Shown here: positions 1-5,703 of the stretch, one piece after another
How positions within the stretch are numbered: position 1 is the first letter of the stretch
Layout of the letters: each line of letters opens with the position of its first letter
Assembly (NCBI GenBank): GCA_004556205.1
Contig: SFIL01000052.1
Span: 1-6,965, forward strand
Origin: Clostridiales bacterium
GTDB taxonomy: Bacteria > Bacillota > Clostridia > Oscillospirales > Oscillospiraceae
Length of the DNA stretch: 6,965 nucleotides
Direction: 5' to 3'
Translations under genes and position numbers: made by a program
The notes under the pieces: model-generated
What the model saw: the letters and a program-made list of their open reading frames with translations, nothing else
Databases searched by the model: none
Told to the model about the DNA's origin: nothing

Positions 1-1
1 G

Positions 2-847
2 CAGATGTTTTATTCCGAGCAACTCAAAAAGGTCAAACCGAATACCGTCATTCACTACCACGCAATTATCCATTCGGCACTCAAATATGCGGTCAAGACC
101 GATATGTTATTGCAGAATGTGGCGGACAAGGTTGACCGACCGAAGAAAAACGACTTTCAGCCTGTATTTCTTTCGGCGGAGGAAATGCAGAAAATGTTTG
201 AAGCGCTCCGAGGGACAAGGCTGGAGTTGCCCGTACTGGTCGCCGCCTTTTACGGCTTTCGCCGTGGCGAGGTGCTTGGGCTGAAATGGGATGCTATCGA
301 CTTTGAGCGTGGCACGATTTCGGTCAAGCGCACGGTAACGACAGTTTCTGTTGATGGAAAGCATAAGGAAATTGAACAGCAGTCGGCAAAAACAAAATCA
401 AGCTTACGCACTTTGCCGCTTATCGGCAGCTTCCGTGATTACTTTATGCAAGTAAAAGAAGCGCAGGAGCTGAACAAGAAAATCTGCGGTAACTGCTATA
501 ACTACGAATACGACGGCTTTGTGTTTGTAGATGAAATGGGCGAGCGTATGAGAGCGCAGTATCTTACCTGTGCTTTTCCGAAATTTTTGGATAAACACGG
601 ACTGCGCCATATGCGCTTTCACGATCTTCGGCATAGCTGTGCATCACTACTGCTTGCAAACGGCGTACCGTTAAAGCACATTCAGGAGTGGCTCGGGCAC
701 AGCGATTTTACCACGACGGCAAATATCTATGCGCATCTTGATTACAGCTCCAAAATCACCTCGGCACAGGCGATGGAAACAGGGCTTACTTTGCCCGAAA
801 GCGGTGATTTCGGAAGTCGCTGGGAAAATGGCGAATCCCAAATTTAA
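2..847 (+). CDS. Tyrosine recombinase / phage-type integrase, 5' end outside window
   Basis: Site-specific tyrosine recombinase that would integrate and excise the element lying to the left. The frame is open at the window edge, so the N-terminal arm-binding region and part of the core-binding domain are missing; the ATG at 5 is probably internal. Numbering from that Met, residues 1-45 resemble the end of a SAM-like core-binding domain (KPNTVIHYHAIIHSALKYAV) and about 55-250 form the catalytic domain. The catalytic set is present: Arg86 in GFRRGEVLGLKW, a Lys in the hairpin KTKSSLRTLPL (Lys129 or 131), His206-x-x-Arg209 in HDLRH, His232 in WLGHSD and the nucleophile Tyr242 in ANIYAHL. The 281 visible codons compare with roughly 370-400 in full-length relatives of the Tn916/phage type. 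It reads towards the 3' end of a tRNA-Ser gene 93 bp away, the usual place for an integrase beside its attachment site. It is less GC-rich than the metabolic genes to the right. Confidence 0.95.
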   Translation, partial: QMFYSEQLKKVKPNTVIHYHAIIHSALKYAVKTDMLLQNVADKVDRPKKNDFQPVFLSAEEMQKMFEALRGTRLELPVLVAAFYGFRRGEVLGLKWDAIDFERGTISVKRTVTTVSVDGKHKEIEQQSAKTKSSLRTLPLIGSFRDYFMQVKEAQELNKKICGNCYNYEYDGFVFVDEMGERMRAQYLTCAFPKFLDKHGLRHMRFHDLRHSCASLLLANGVPLKHIQEWLGHSDFTTTANIYAHLDYSSKITSAQAMETGLTLPESGDFGSRWENGESQI

Positions 848-906
848 GAGAGCAAAAATGCGGTATGCTCCGACCACTTGTTTTTAGAAAAAAGCATAAG
901 AAAAAA

Positions 907-936
907 GCCTGCAATCGGCTTGATTACAGGCTTTTT
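907..936. terminator. Bidirectional intrinsic terminator between integrase and tRNA-Ser
   Basis: Stem GCCTGCAATC / GATTACAGGC (10 pairs, one a G-U or A-C depending on strand) closes a 5-nt loop (GGCTT). It is flanked by six A on the left and five T on the right, so either strand gives a hairpin followed by a U-run. It would end integrase transcription (plus) and tRNA-Ser transcription (minus), starting 3 nt beyond the tRNA CCA end. Confidence 0.85.
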
Positions 937-939
937 CGG

Positions 940-1032
940 TGGCGGAGGGTAAGGGATTCGAACCCTTGGTCCGGTATGAGCCGGACAACTGATTTCGAGT
1001 CAGCCCCGTTATGACCACTTCGATAACCCTCT
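940..1032 (-). tRNA. tRNA-Ser(CGA), complete, CCA encoded
   Basis: Reading the minus strand from 1032 to 940 gives a class II tRNA. The acceptor is AGAGGGT (1032-1026) against ACCCTCC (950-944), a 3-bp D stem follows, and the anticodon loop is CTCGAAA (999-993) with anticodon CGA (997-995) for UCG codons. The long variable arm has a 6-bp stem GTCCGG/CCGGAC (986-969). The T arm is AAGGG-TTCGAAT-CCCTT (967-951), the discriminator is G and CCA is encoded (942-940). The long variable arm plus the CGA anticodon identify serine. One oddity is an A1-C72 mismatch at the top of the acceptor stem; the other six pairs are intact. No strong promoter is visible just upstream, so it may be expressed from the promoter at 1301-1329 through the broken tRNA copy. 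It lies beside an integrase and may belong to the mobile element. Confidence 0.93.
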
Positions 1033-1156
1033 TTTAACTCAAAAAATTTTTGGAGAGAAAAGCAGGAGAGAACACTGAAAAATATTCGATTTTTGATTTT
1101 GAAAACCCTTTTGTATCAAGGATTTCCGGCGGACGAAACGACCAAGCAGCCCTAAA

Positions 1157-1168
1157 ATTTCGAGTCAG
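1157..1168. repeat. Candidate attachment core ATTTCGAGTCAG (second copy at 992-1003)
   Basis: This 12-bp sequence covers the anticodon loop and 5' anticodon stem. It occurs identically in the broken tRNA copy (1157-1168) and the intact tRNA (992-1003). Its left edge is exactly where the two tRNA sequences diverge, as expected for a recombination crossover near the anticodon loop. The assignment as an att core is inference, because the other end of the element is not in the window. Confidence 0.4.
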
Positions 1169-1197
1169 GGCCGTTATAACCACTTCGATACCGCTCC
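1157..1197 (-). pseudogene. Broken tRNA-Ser(CGA): 5' half only
   Basis: The minus strand from 1197 to 1157 reads as the 5' half of a serine tRNA: acceptor strand GGAGCGG, T8-A9, a D arm almost identical to the intact gene, the anticodon 5' stem CCTGA, the loop CTCGAAA and T39. It matches 992-1032 at 35 of 41 positions, then similarity stops abruptly. No variable arm, T arm or 3' acceptor strand follows. The acceptor strand GGAGCGG has several mismatches with the 3' end of the neighbouring intact tRNA (ACCCTCC), so the two are different tRNA genes and not a simple duplicate. A promoter sits about 100 nt upstream. It is probably the host gene interrupted by the element; the missing 3' half, ending in CCGCTCC-G-CCA, would be expected at the element's far end. 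Confidence 0.75.
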
Positions 1198-1300
1198 AAA
1201 TATATGTTTACCCGACACAGTCGAGATCAACACTTATTCAATTCTGATGAAAGCCTGCGTGAAAACGCTTCCAATCGGCGGCAATTGCCGACTGCGATAT

Positions 1301-1329
1301 ATTATAGCAGTGTTCTTGCAAAAAATCAA
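1301..1329 (-). promoter_or_regulatory. Sigma-A type promoter for the tRNA-Ser locus
   Basis: On the minus strand there is a -35 TTGATT (1329-1324), a 17-bp spacer and a perfect -10 TATAAT (1306-1301). The predicted start is near 1294, about 100 nt before the broken tRNA-Ser 5' half and about 260 nt before the intact tRNA-Ser. Just downstream lies a perfect 12-bp palindrome CGGCAATTGCCG (1279-1290), which could be a leader hairpin or an operator. I see nothing else in 1198-1370. Confidence 0.7.
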
Positions 1330-1370
1330 GCAAAAAGAAGCGAGAATCTGTATTTCCCTAAAATTTTCTC

Positions 1371-1423
1371 CCTGCATCATGTCTGAAGCAAATTAGTTCG
1401 CTTTTTCATAAGACATGTGCAGG
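1371..1423 (-). terminator. Hairpin after the aldolase gene, probable transcript end
   Basis: A long inverted repeat begins 4 nt after the aldolase stop codon. The arms CCTGCATCATGTCT (1371-1384) and AGACATGTGCAGG (1411-1423) pair over 13 bp with one bulge. Inside, AAGCGAA-CTAA-TTTGCTT (minus strand, 1403-1386) makes a second 7-bp stem. There is no clean U-run after the outer stem on the minus strand, so it may be a 3'-end stabilising structure and not a classic terminator. Confidence 0.55.
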
Positions 1424-1427
1424 CGGG

Positions 1428-2453
1428 TCAAAGCAGGTCGCGCAAGGCGTTAATACTCTCCTGCGTAGTTGCCCAGCTCGTGACGAAGCGGCAGACGGTA
1501 TGCGTTTCATCGTACTTCTCCCAAAAGCTGAATGCGACATTCTCGCGTAGGCGCTTCATTTCCGTGTCTTCCAATACAAGAAATTGCTGATTGGTTGGCG
1601 TCTCTCTCCAAATGCTGCATTTCTTCTCACGGAAAACCGCTTTCAGCGTTTCTGCCATTCGGATGGCGTTTCGGCTGATCTCAAAATACAGTCTGTCCTC
1701 GAACAGCGCGTCAAACTGCACACCGAGGAGTCTGCCCTTTGCCATCAATGCGCTGTGCTGCTTGACGATCGTCAGGAAATGCTTCGGCATCGTGCCATGC
1801 GGGAATACAACTGCCTCGCCGCAGAGCGCGCCGACCTTTGTGCCGCCAACATAGAACACATCGCACAGCGCGGCAAATTCCGCAGGAGTAAGGTCCGACG
1901 CGGGACTCACCAAGCCATAGCCGAGGCGCGCGCCGTCCACAAAGAGCTGCATGTGATATTCCTTGCAGAGCTGCGAGATCGCGGTCAGCTCCGCCTTGCT
2001 GTAAAGCGTGCCAAGCTCCGTCGGATAGGAGAGATAGACCATTCCCGGGAAAACCATGTGGTCATGATTCTCGTCTGCATAAAATGCCTCAAGATATGCA
2101 CGAAGCTCGTCGGCGTCGAGCTTGCCGTCGTGCGCGGGCAGCTCGAGCACCTTATGCCCCGTATATTCGACCGCACCCGCCTCATGCAGCGCGATATGCC
2201 CTGTTGCGGCGGCAACCACACCTTCATAGGAGTGCAGCAGCGCGTCAATGACGACACAATTTGTCTGCGTACCGCCGGTGAGGAAGAAAATATCGGCATT
2301 CGGGCAGGAAAACGCCTCGCGGATACGCGCCTTCGCACTCTCGCAGAAGCGGTCCGCACCGTAGCCGGACTGCGGCTCCAAATTGGTCTGCATCAGGCGC
2401 TCCAAAATGCGCGGATGTGCGCCGACATTATAATCGTTTTCAAAAGACAGCAT
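1428..2453 (-). CDS. PLP-dependent threonine aldolase / beta-eliminating lyase family protein
   Basis: Fold type I PLP enzyme of the low-specificity threonine aldolase family, expected to cleave L-threonine (or allo-threonine) reversibly to glycine and acetaldehyde in the cytoplasm. I chose the ATG at 2453 (341 aa) because GGAGGG sits 6 nt before it; an upstream in-frame start at 2504 would add 17 residues without a comparable site. Visible motifs are LTGGTQTN (58-65, cofactor phosphate binding), His86 in GHIALHEAGA (probably stacks on the PLP ring), Asp173 and Arg176 in FVDGARLGYG, and Lys206 in YVGGTKVGALCGE, the Schiff-base lysine. The length is normal for the family (about 340). It is divergent from the hydantoinase gene and a hairpin follows its stop. 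The exact substrate is not certain: family members include aldolases with other beta-hydroxy amino acids and related lyases. Confidence 0.88.
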   Translation of the reverse strand: MLSFENDYNVGAHPRILERLMQTNLEPQSGYGADRFCESAKARIREAFSCPNADIFFLTGGTQTNCVVIDALLHSYEGVVAAATGHIALHEAGAVEYTGHKVLELPAHDGKLDADELRAYLEAFYADENHDHMVFPGMVYLSYPTELGTLYSKAELTAISQLCKEYHMQLFVDGARLGYGLVSPASDLTPAEFAALCDVFYVGGTKVGALCGEAVVFPHGTMPKHFLTIVKQHSALMAKGRLLGVQFDALFEDRLYFEISRNAIRMAETLKAVFREKKCSIWRETPTNQQFLVLEDTEMKRLRENVAFSFWEKYDETHTVCRFVTSWATTQESINALRDLL

Positions 2454-2471
2454 AGTAATCCCTCCGGACAT

Positions 2472-2500
2472 AGTGTACACATTTTCTGCTGCAAATGCAA
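2472..2500 (-). promoter_or_regulatory. Possible promoter of the aldolase gene
   Basis: The minus strand has TTGCAT (2500-2495), a 17-bp spacer and TACACT (2477-2472). The predicted start would fall at about 2465, directly at the GGAGGG ribosome binding site, giving a leader of only about 12 nt. Both boxes are imperfect, so this is a weak call. Confidence 0.3.
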
Positions 2501-2522
2501 CCACGATTTTTCAGAGAGCCTA

Positions 2523-2551
2523 TTCCCTTTTGCGTTTCGGCGTGATAAAAT
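2523..2551 (+). promoter_or_regulatory. Probable extended -10 promoter of the hydantoinase operon
   Basis: TGATAAAAT (2543-2551) is an extended -10 element (TG-N-TAAAAT, five of six matches). The -35 position, 17 bp upstream, holds only a poor TTCCCT, which is usual for extended -10 promoters. The predicted start near 2558 leaves a leader of about 27 nt containing the AAGGAG site before the ATG at 2585. Confidence 0.45.
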
Positions 2552-2584
2552 GGAAGAAACAATAAAAAGAAGGAGCTGATTTCC

Positions 2585-3955
2585 ATGAAAAAGCTGCTCA
2601 AGGGCGGCACGGTCATTAACGCGCACGGTACGAAAAAGGCAGATGTTCTGATCGACGGCGAAGTGATCGCGCAGATCGCGCCGGAGATCACCTGCGATGA
2701 CGCGGAAGTTGTGGATGTTTCGGGGAAGCTGCTGTTTCCCGGATTTATCGACGCGCACACGCATTTTGATCTTGACGTATGCAACACGACGACTGCCGAC
2801 GATTTTTACACCGGCGGACGCTCCGCGCTGCGCGGCGGCACGACGATGGTGATCGACTTTGCCTGCCCGAACAAGGGCGAGAGCCTGCAATACGGACTTG
2901 ACCTGTGGCACAAGAAAGCGGACGGCAAAACAGGCTGTGACTACGGTTTCCACATGACCATTGACGACTGGAACGAGGAGATCATCGCGGAGCTGCCCAA
3001 GATGTTCGAGCAGGGCGTCAGCTCCTTTAAGATGTACATGACCTATCCCGCCATGATGATCGGTGACGAGGCGATGTTCCTCGCGCTGCGCAAGATGAAG
3101 GAGCTGGGCGGCATCGCAGGCGTCCACTGCGAAAACGCGGGCGTGATTGACGCGCTCATCAAGGAGAAAAAGGCAGCCGGTGAGCTCTCCCCTGCCTCGC
3201 ATCCGCAGTGCCGTCCCTCGATCCTCGAAGCCGAGGCAATCAGCCGTCTGCTCAAGATGGCATCCGTTGCCGACGTTCCCGTTGTGATCGTGCATCTGTC
3301 CTCCGAGGACGGTCTGCGCGAGGTCGAAGCGGCGCGGGCGCGCGGTCAGAAGGTCTATGTAGAGACCTGTCCGCATTATCTCTTAATGGACGATTCTCTC
3401 TACAGCAAGCCCGACTTTGAGGGCGCGAAATATGTCTGCGCGCCGCCGTTGCGCAAGGAAACTGACAACGAGGCACTTTGGCGCGCGTTGGCGGACGGCG
3501 AGATTCAGACCGTCTCGACCGACCATTGCAGCTTTACGCTGACACAGAAGGCAGCCGGCAGAGACGATTTCACGAAGATTCCCGGCGGTATGCCCGGCGT
3601 GGAGACGCGCGGCGTGCTGCTGTACACCTACGGCGTCGCGGCGGGTCGGATCAGTGCGGAACGGATGGCAGAGGTTCTCTCTGAAGCACCCGCGAAGCTC
3701 TACGGCGCATACCCGAGAAAGGGACACATCGCCGTCGGCGCGGATGCGGATATTGTCGTCTACGAGCCGAACGGTAAGACAATGATCACCGCAGCGGATC
3801 AGGCAGCCAATGTCGATTACGCGCCCTATGAGGGTTATGCGGTCGCGGGACACATCGCGTCGGTTTGGCTGCGCGGCAAATGCGTCGTGCGGGAGGGCGA
3901 GATTCTCGAAGATCGCGGCGGTGTCTTCATTCCGCGCGGCAAGTCCGACCTGTAA
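2585..3955 (+). CDS. hydA: Dihydropyrimidinase / D-hydantoinase
   Basis: Binuclear-metal amidohydrolase that opens dihydrouracil/dihydrothymine or 5-substituted hydantoins to N-carbamoyl amino acids, in the cytoplasm. The 456-aa length is normal. All metal ligands are visible near their usual positions: His58 and His60 in GFIDAHTHFD, Lys149 in SSFKMYMTYPAMM (the lysine carbamylated in this family), His181 in GVHCENAG, His237 in VIVHLSSEDG and Asp313 in VSTDHCSF. Tyr154 matches the substrate-gating tyrosine. The C-terminal beta-sandwich portion includes KGHIAVGADADIVVYEP. The start is supported by AAGGAG about 10 nt upstream. It is followed after 24 nt by a dCMP deaminase gene in the same direction, so the two probably form an operon. 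Neither a dihydropyrimidine dehydrogenase nor a carbamoylase gene is in the window, so its physiological substrate is open. Confidence 0.93.
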   Translation: MKKLLKGGTVINAHGTKKADVLIDGEVIAQIAPEITCDDAEVVDVSGKLLFPGFIDAHTHFDLDVCNTTTADDFYTGGRSALRGGTTMVIDFACPNKGESLQYGLDLWHKKADGKTGCDYGFHMTIDDWNEEIIAELPKMFEQGVSSFKMYMTYPAMMIGDEAMFLALRKMKELGGIAGVHCENAGVIDALIKEKKAAGELSPASHPQCRPSILEAEAISRLLKMASVADVPVVIVHLSSEDGLREVEAARARGQKVYVETCPHYLLMDDSLYSKPDFEGAKYVCAPPLRKETDNEALWRALADGEIQTVSTDHCSFTLTQKAAGRDDFTKIPGGMPGVETRGVLLYTYGVAAGRISAERMAEVLSEAPAKLYGAYPRKGHIAVGADADIVVYEPNGKTMITAADQAANVDYAPYEGYAVAGHIASVWLRGKCVVREGEILEDRGGVFIPRGKSDL

Positions 3956-3979
3956 TTTCCCTCCAAAAGGAGCAACAAT

Positions 3980-4468
3980 ATGGAGCGCATCGACAAGAAG
4001 AATTATTATTTGGATATCGCGGAAACGGTATTGGAGCGCGCAACCTGTCTGCGCTCGAAGTACGGCGCGCTGATCGTGCGAAATGACGAGATCATCTCGA
4101 CCGGCTACAACGGCGCGCCGCGCGGCAGACAAAACTGTTTGGACTTGGACGGCTGCGTGCGTGAGATTTTGAAGATTCCCTCCGGCGAGCGATACGAGCT
4201 TTGCCGTTCCGTCCACGCCGAAATGAACGCGATCATCTCCGCCGCGCGCAGTGAGTGCATCGGCGGGACGATCTATCTCGTCGGCAAGAGCGCAAAGACG
4301 GGCGAATATTTGGAGCAGCCGCGCCCCTGCGCCATGTGTACGCGCATGATCATCAACGCCGGTCTGTCACAGGTTGTGATCCGCCGCACCAAAACGGACT
4401 ACGACATCGTCAACGTGCAGGACTGGATCGAGCACGACGACTCCATCGCCGATCCCGCAAAGCCATAA
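3980..4468 (+). CDS. dCMP deaminase, ComEB-like
   Basis: Zinc-dependent deoxycytidylate deaminase of the cytidine deaminase superfamily, 162 aa, converting dCMP to dUMP for dTMP synthesis. The catalytic motif His79-Ala-Glu81 (HAEMNAI) and the zinc cysteines Cys117 and Cys120 (PCAMCTRMIINAG) are complete. The N-terminal stretch KYGALIVRNDEIISTGYNGAPRG is typical of the dCMP deaminase branch (ComEB, T4 Cd) and unlike cytidine deaminases. The cysteines in NCLDLDGC (53, 59) and YELC (75) lie in the insertion before HAE that family members also carry. AAGGAG sits 7 nt before the ATG. The gene follows the hydantoinase after 24 nt and ends at a strong terminator. Despite the ComEB likeness, no competence genes are nearby. 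Confidence 0.93.
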   Translation: MERIDKKNYYLDIAETVLERATCLRSKYGALIVRNDEIISTGYNGAPRGRQNCLDLDGCVREILKIPSGERYELCRSVHAEMNAIISAARSECIGGTIYLVGKSAKTGEYLEQPRPCAMCTRMIINAGLSQVVIRRTKTDYDIVNVQDWIEHDDSIADPAKP

Positions 4469-4473
4469 AACTT

Positions 4474-4503
4474 GCGCCGTCCGGTTTGGGCGGCGCAGTT
4501 TTT
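4474..4503 (+). terminator. Intrinsic terminator after the hydantoinase/dCMP deaminase operon
   Basis: The stem GCGCCGTCC / GGGCGGCGC (9 pairs, one G-U) with loop GGTTT is followed by AG and five T, starting 5 nt after the deaminase stop. It is a strong GC-rich hairpin. Only 27 nt separate it from the next start codon, so the small gene downstream either depends on read-through or has a promoter I cannot recognise. Confidence 0.85.
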
Positions 4504-4530
4504 GTCTATGCTCTTTTCGGAGGGATGTTT

Positions 4531-4800
4531 ATGGTAAAGGGCAACACAAGGCAGGTTATTGTGGTCAAATCACCCGACCCGAAGCTGTTCGAGCAGGCGA
4601 TTTTCCTTCTGCGGGAGGACGCATTAGAAAAGCACGGCATCGGCGAAAGGGAACTTTTAGAGGAGGCGCGCCGCGTGGCAAACGGCCTCGTAATGAGCAG
4701 TGAACCTGCAAAAAAGCGCCGCAGACTGCCGCCCATCGGTTGGGCGGCAATCGGTGCGGCCCCGGTCAGTTTAGCTTGGCTGATCACCTTTCTCCTGTGA
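4531..4800 (+). CDS. Small uncharacterised protein with C-terminal membrane segment
   Basis: An 89-aa protein of unknown function. GGAGG (about 4519-4523) sits 7-8 nt before the chosen ATG; the frame is open further upstream but only inside the deaminase gene and terminator. Residues 1-55 look soluble and mostly helical, starting with MVKGNTRQVIVVKSPDPKLF and rich in Glu/Arg. A short basic patch KKRRR (61-65) precedes a hydrophobic stretch from PPIGWAAIG to the end (WLITFLL), long enough for one membrane helix. This gives a tail-anchored look, with the soluble part inside by the positive-inside rule. I have a vague memory of similar small hypothetical proteins in Clostridia but no function to offer. 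The gene converges on degV with only 4 nt between stop codons, and its 3' part contains the antisense terminator of degV. Confidence 0.75.
   Translation: MVKGNTRQVIVVKSPDPKLFEQAIFLLREDALEKHGIGERELLEEARRVANGLVMSSEPAKKRRRLPPIGWAAIGAAPVSLAWLITFLL
4710..4760 (-). terminator. Terminator of degV, embedded antisense in the small gene
   Basis: The minus strand reads GCCGCA (4760-4755), then TGCCGCCC (4749-4742), a 7-nt loop, GGGCGGCA (4734-4727), TGCGGC (4723-4718), GC and six T (4715-4710). The inner 8-bp and outer 6-bp stems are perfect and separated by a small internal loop, followed by a U-run: a standard intrinsic terminator. It starts about 45 nt after the degV stop, entirely within the coding sequence of the convergent small gene, where it encodes the AKKRRRLPPIGWAAIGAA region. 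Confidence 0.7.
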
Positions 4801-4804
4801 CAGG

Positions 4805-5680
4805 TTATTTTTTCCGCACGCCTGCGTCGCCCAAGAAGAAAAGCGCAAGCGCCCCGGGACCCACATGGACGCCCGTCACAGGCTCATAGCAAACCGTCAG
4901 GATCTCCCTCGGCGGTTTATTTTTTTTGAGAAGCTCTTCCAGCTTTTTTGCGTCCTCGTAGTGGCCTGCATACGCGATTCCGATGCGCTGTTCCTTTGCG
5001 TCAGCAACCAACGACTCGTATTTTTCTGCCATTGCAGCGATTGCGCGCTTTTTGCCGCGCGTCTTGCCGCACATGACGATCTTTCCGTCCTCGTTGCCCT
5101 TGAGGAGTGGCTTGAAGTCGAGCAGTGTGCCGACAAAGGCGACCGCACCCGAAATACGCCCGCCCTTCCGCAGAAAGCGCAGATCGTCTACCGTGAATAC
5201 CTGGCACATCCGTTCCCGCATATACGCAAGCTCCGCAGCTGTTTCCTCTAAGCTTTTCCCCGCGTCGCGGCAATCGCATGCGTGCAGAACAAGCAGGCCT
5301 TCTCCGAGAGAGGCACCCAGTGAGTCGATCACGCGAATCGTGCGGTTGGGATAGCTCTCACAGAGCTGCTCGGCAGCAATACACGCGCTCGTATAGGTTC
5401 CGCTGACGCCGGAGGAAAGCGTCACACAAAGGATATCCCTTCCCTCTTTCAGAAGCGGCTCCATCGCGTCCAAAAAGCGCTGCGGATTGCTCTGCGCCGT
5501 CTTGATCTCCTTGTCGTTCAAAGAAGCATAGAACGCCTCGCCGTCAAGCTCATCCACGGAATTGCAGATATGCGCCACACCGTCAAGAAAATATTCCAGC
5601 GGTACGGCAGTGATTACCCGCCGTGTCAAATGGGAATCCAATAGATTGGCTGCCGTATCCGTCATAATTGCAAAACTCAT
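4805..5680 (-). CDS. DegV family protein, FakB-like fatty acid-binding protein
   Basis: Cytoplasmic lipid-binding protein of the DegV family; characterised members (FakB) hold a fatty acid for phosphorylation by the kinase FakA, feeding phospholipid synthesis. I chose the ATG at 5680 (291 aa) because GGGTGAT lies 7 nt upstream; an in-frame ATG at 5692 would overlap this site. Family motifs are in order: TDTAANL (7-13), TAQSNP (61-66), TLSSGVSGTYTSA (87-99, with Ser93 in the carboxylate-binding position), IDSLGASLGEG (118-128), LRFLRKGGRISGA (167-179), LLDFKPLL (187-194) and VTGVHVGPGALALFF (268-282, with His272). Length is typical (about 280-290). It is divergent from a DUF1836 gene, with a palindrome across its -10 box. 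No FakA-type kinase gene is in the window. The fatty acid bound cannot be read from sequence. Confidence 0.92.
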   Translation of the reverse strand: MSFAIMTDTAANLLDSHLTRRVITAVPLEYFLDGVAHICNSVDELDGEAFYASLNDKEIKTAQSNPQRFLDAMEPLLKEGRDILCVTLSSGVSGTYTSACIAAEQLCESYPNRTIRVIDSLGASLGEGLLVLHACDCRDAGKSLEETAAELAYMRERMCQVFTVDDLRFLRKGGRISGAVAFVGTLLDFKPLLKGNEDGKIVMCGKTRGKKRAIAAMAEKYESLVADAKEQRIGIAYAGHYEDAKKLEELLKKNKPPREILTVCYEPVTGVHVGPGALALFFLGDAGVRKK

Positions 5681-5703
5681 TGTTATCATCACCCGCTAAT
5701 CTA

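Larger units (their letters stand above)
1..1156. mobile_element. Right-hand end of an integrated element (ICE, prophage or island)
   Basis: An integrase gene next to tRNA-Ser sequences marks this as the border of an integrative element that continues left of the window. I place the border at 1156/1157 because the match between the broken tRNA-Ser 5' half (1157-1197) and the intact tRNA-Ser gene ends there, immediately after the anticodon loop, a known crossover place for tyrosine integrases. The intact tRNA-Ser (940-1032) would then be element cargo. In the conventional alternative the border lies within the intact tRNA at 940-1032 and the broken copy is an older scar. The type of element cannot be told from the integrase alone. 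Confidence 0.5.

Noticed and set aside
1050..1386. Short plus-strand open frames between the tRNA and the aldolase gene
   Set aside because: They cross the tRNA fragment, the tRNA promoter and hairpin structures, lack ribosome binding sites, and have no protein-like composition.
1584..2579. 331-codon open frame on the plus strand, antisense to the aldolase gene
   Set aside because: It lies opposite a clear PLP enzyme with all its motifs, has no ribosome binding site, runs into the divergent promoter region and shows no recognisable domain. GC-rich codon bias leaves the opposite strand open.
2393..3376. 327-codon open frame on the minus strand, antisense to the hydantoinase
   Set aside because: It overlaps the hydantoinase, whose metal ligands are all intact, and crosses the intergenic promoters; its composition is typical of a mirror frame.
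3383..4216. 277-codon open frame on the minus strand across the hydantoinase/deaminase junction
   Set aside because: It is opposite two well-supported genes, without a ribosome binding site or recognisable motif.
4865..5354. Plus-strand open frames inside degV
   Set aside because: They are opposite a complete DegV-family protein and carry no independent signals.
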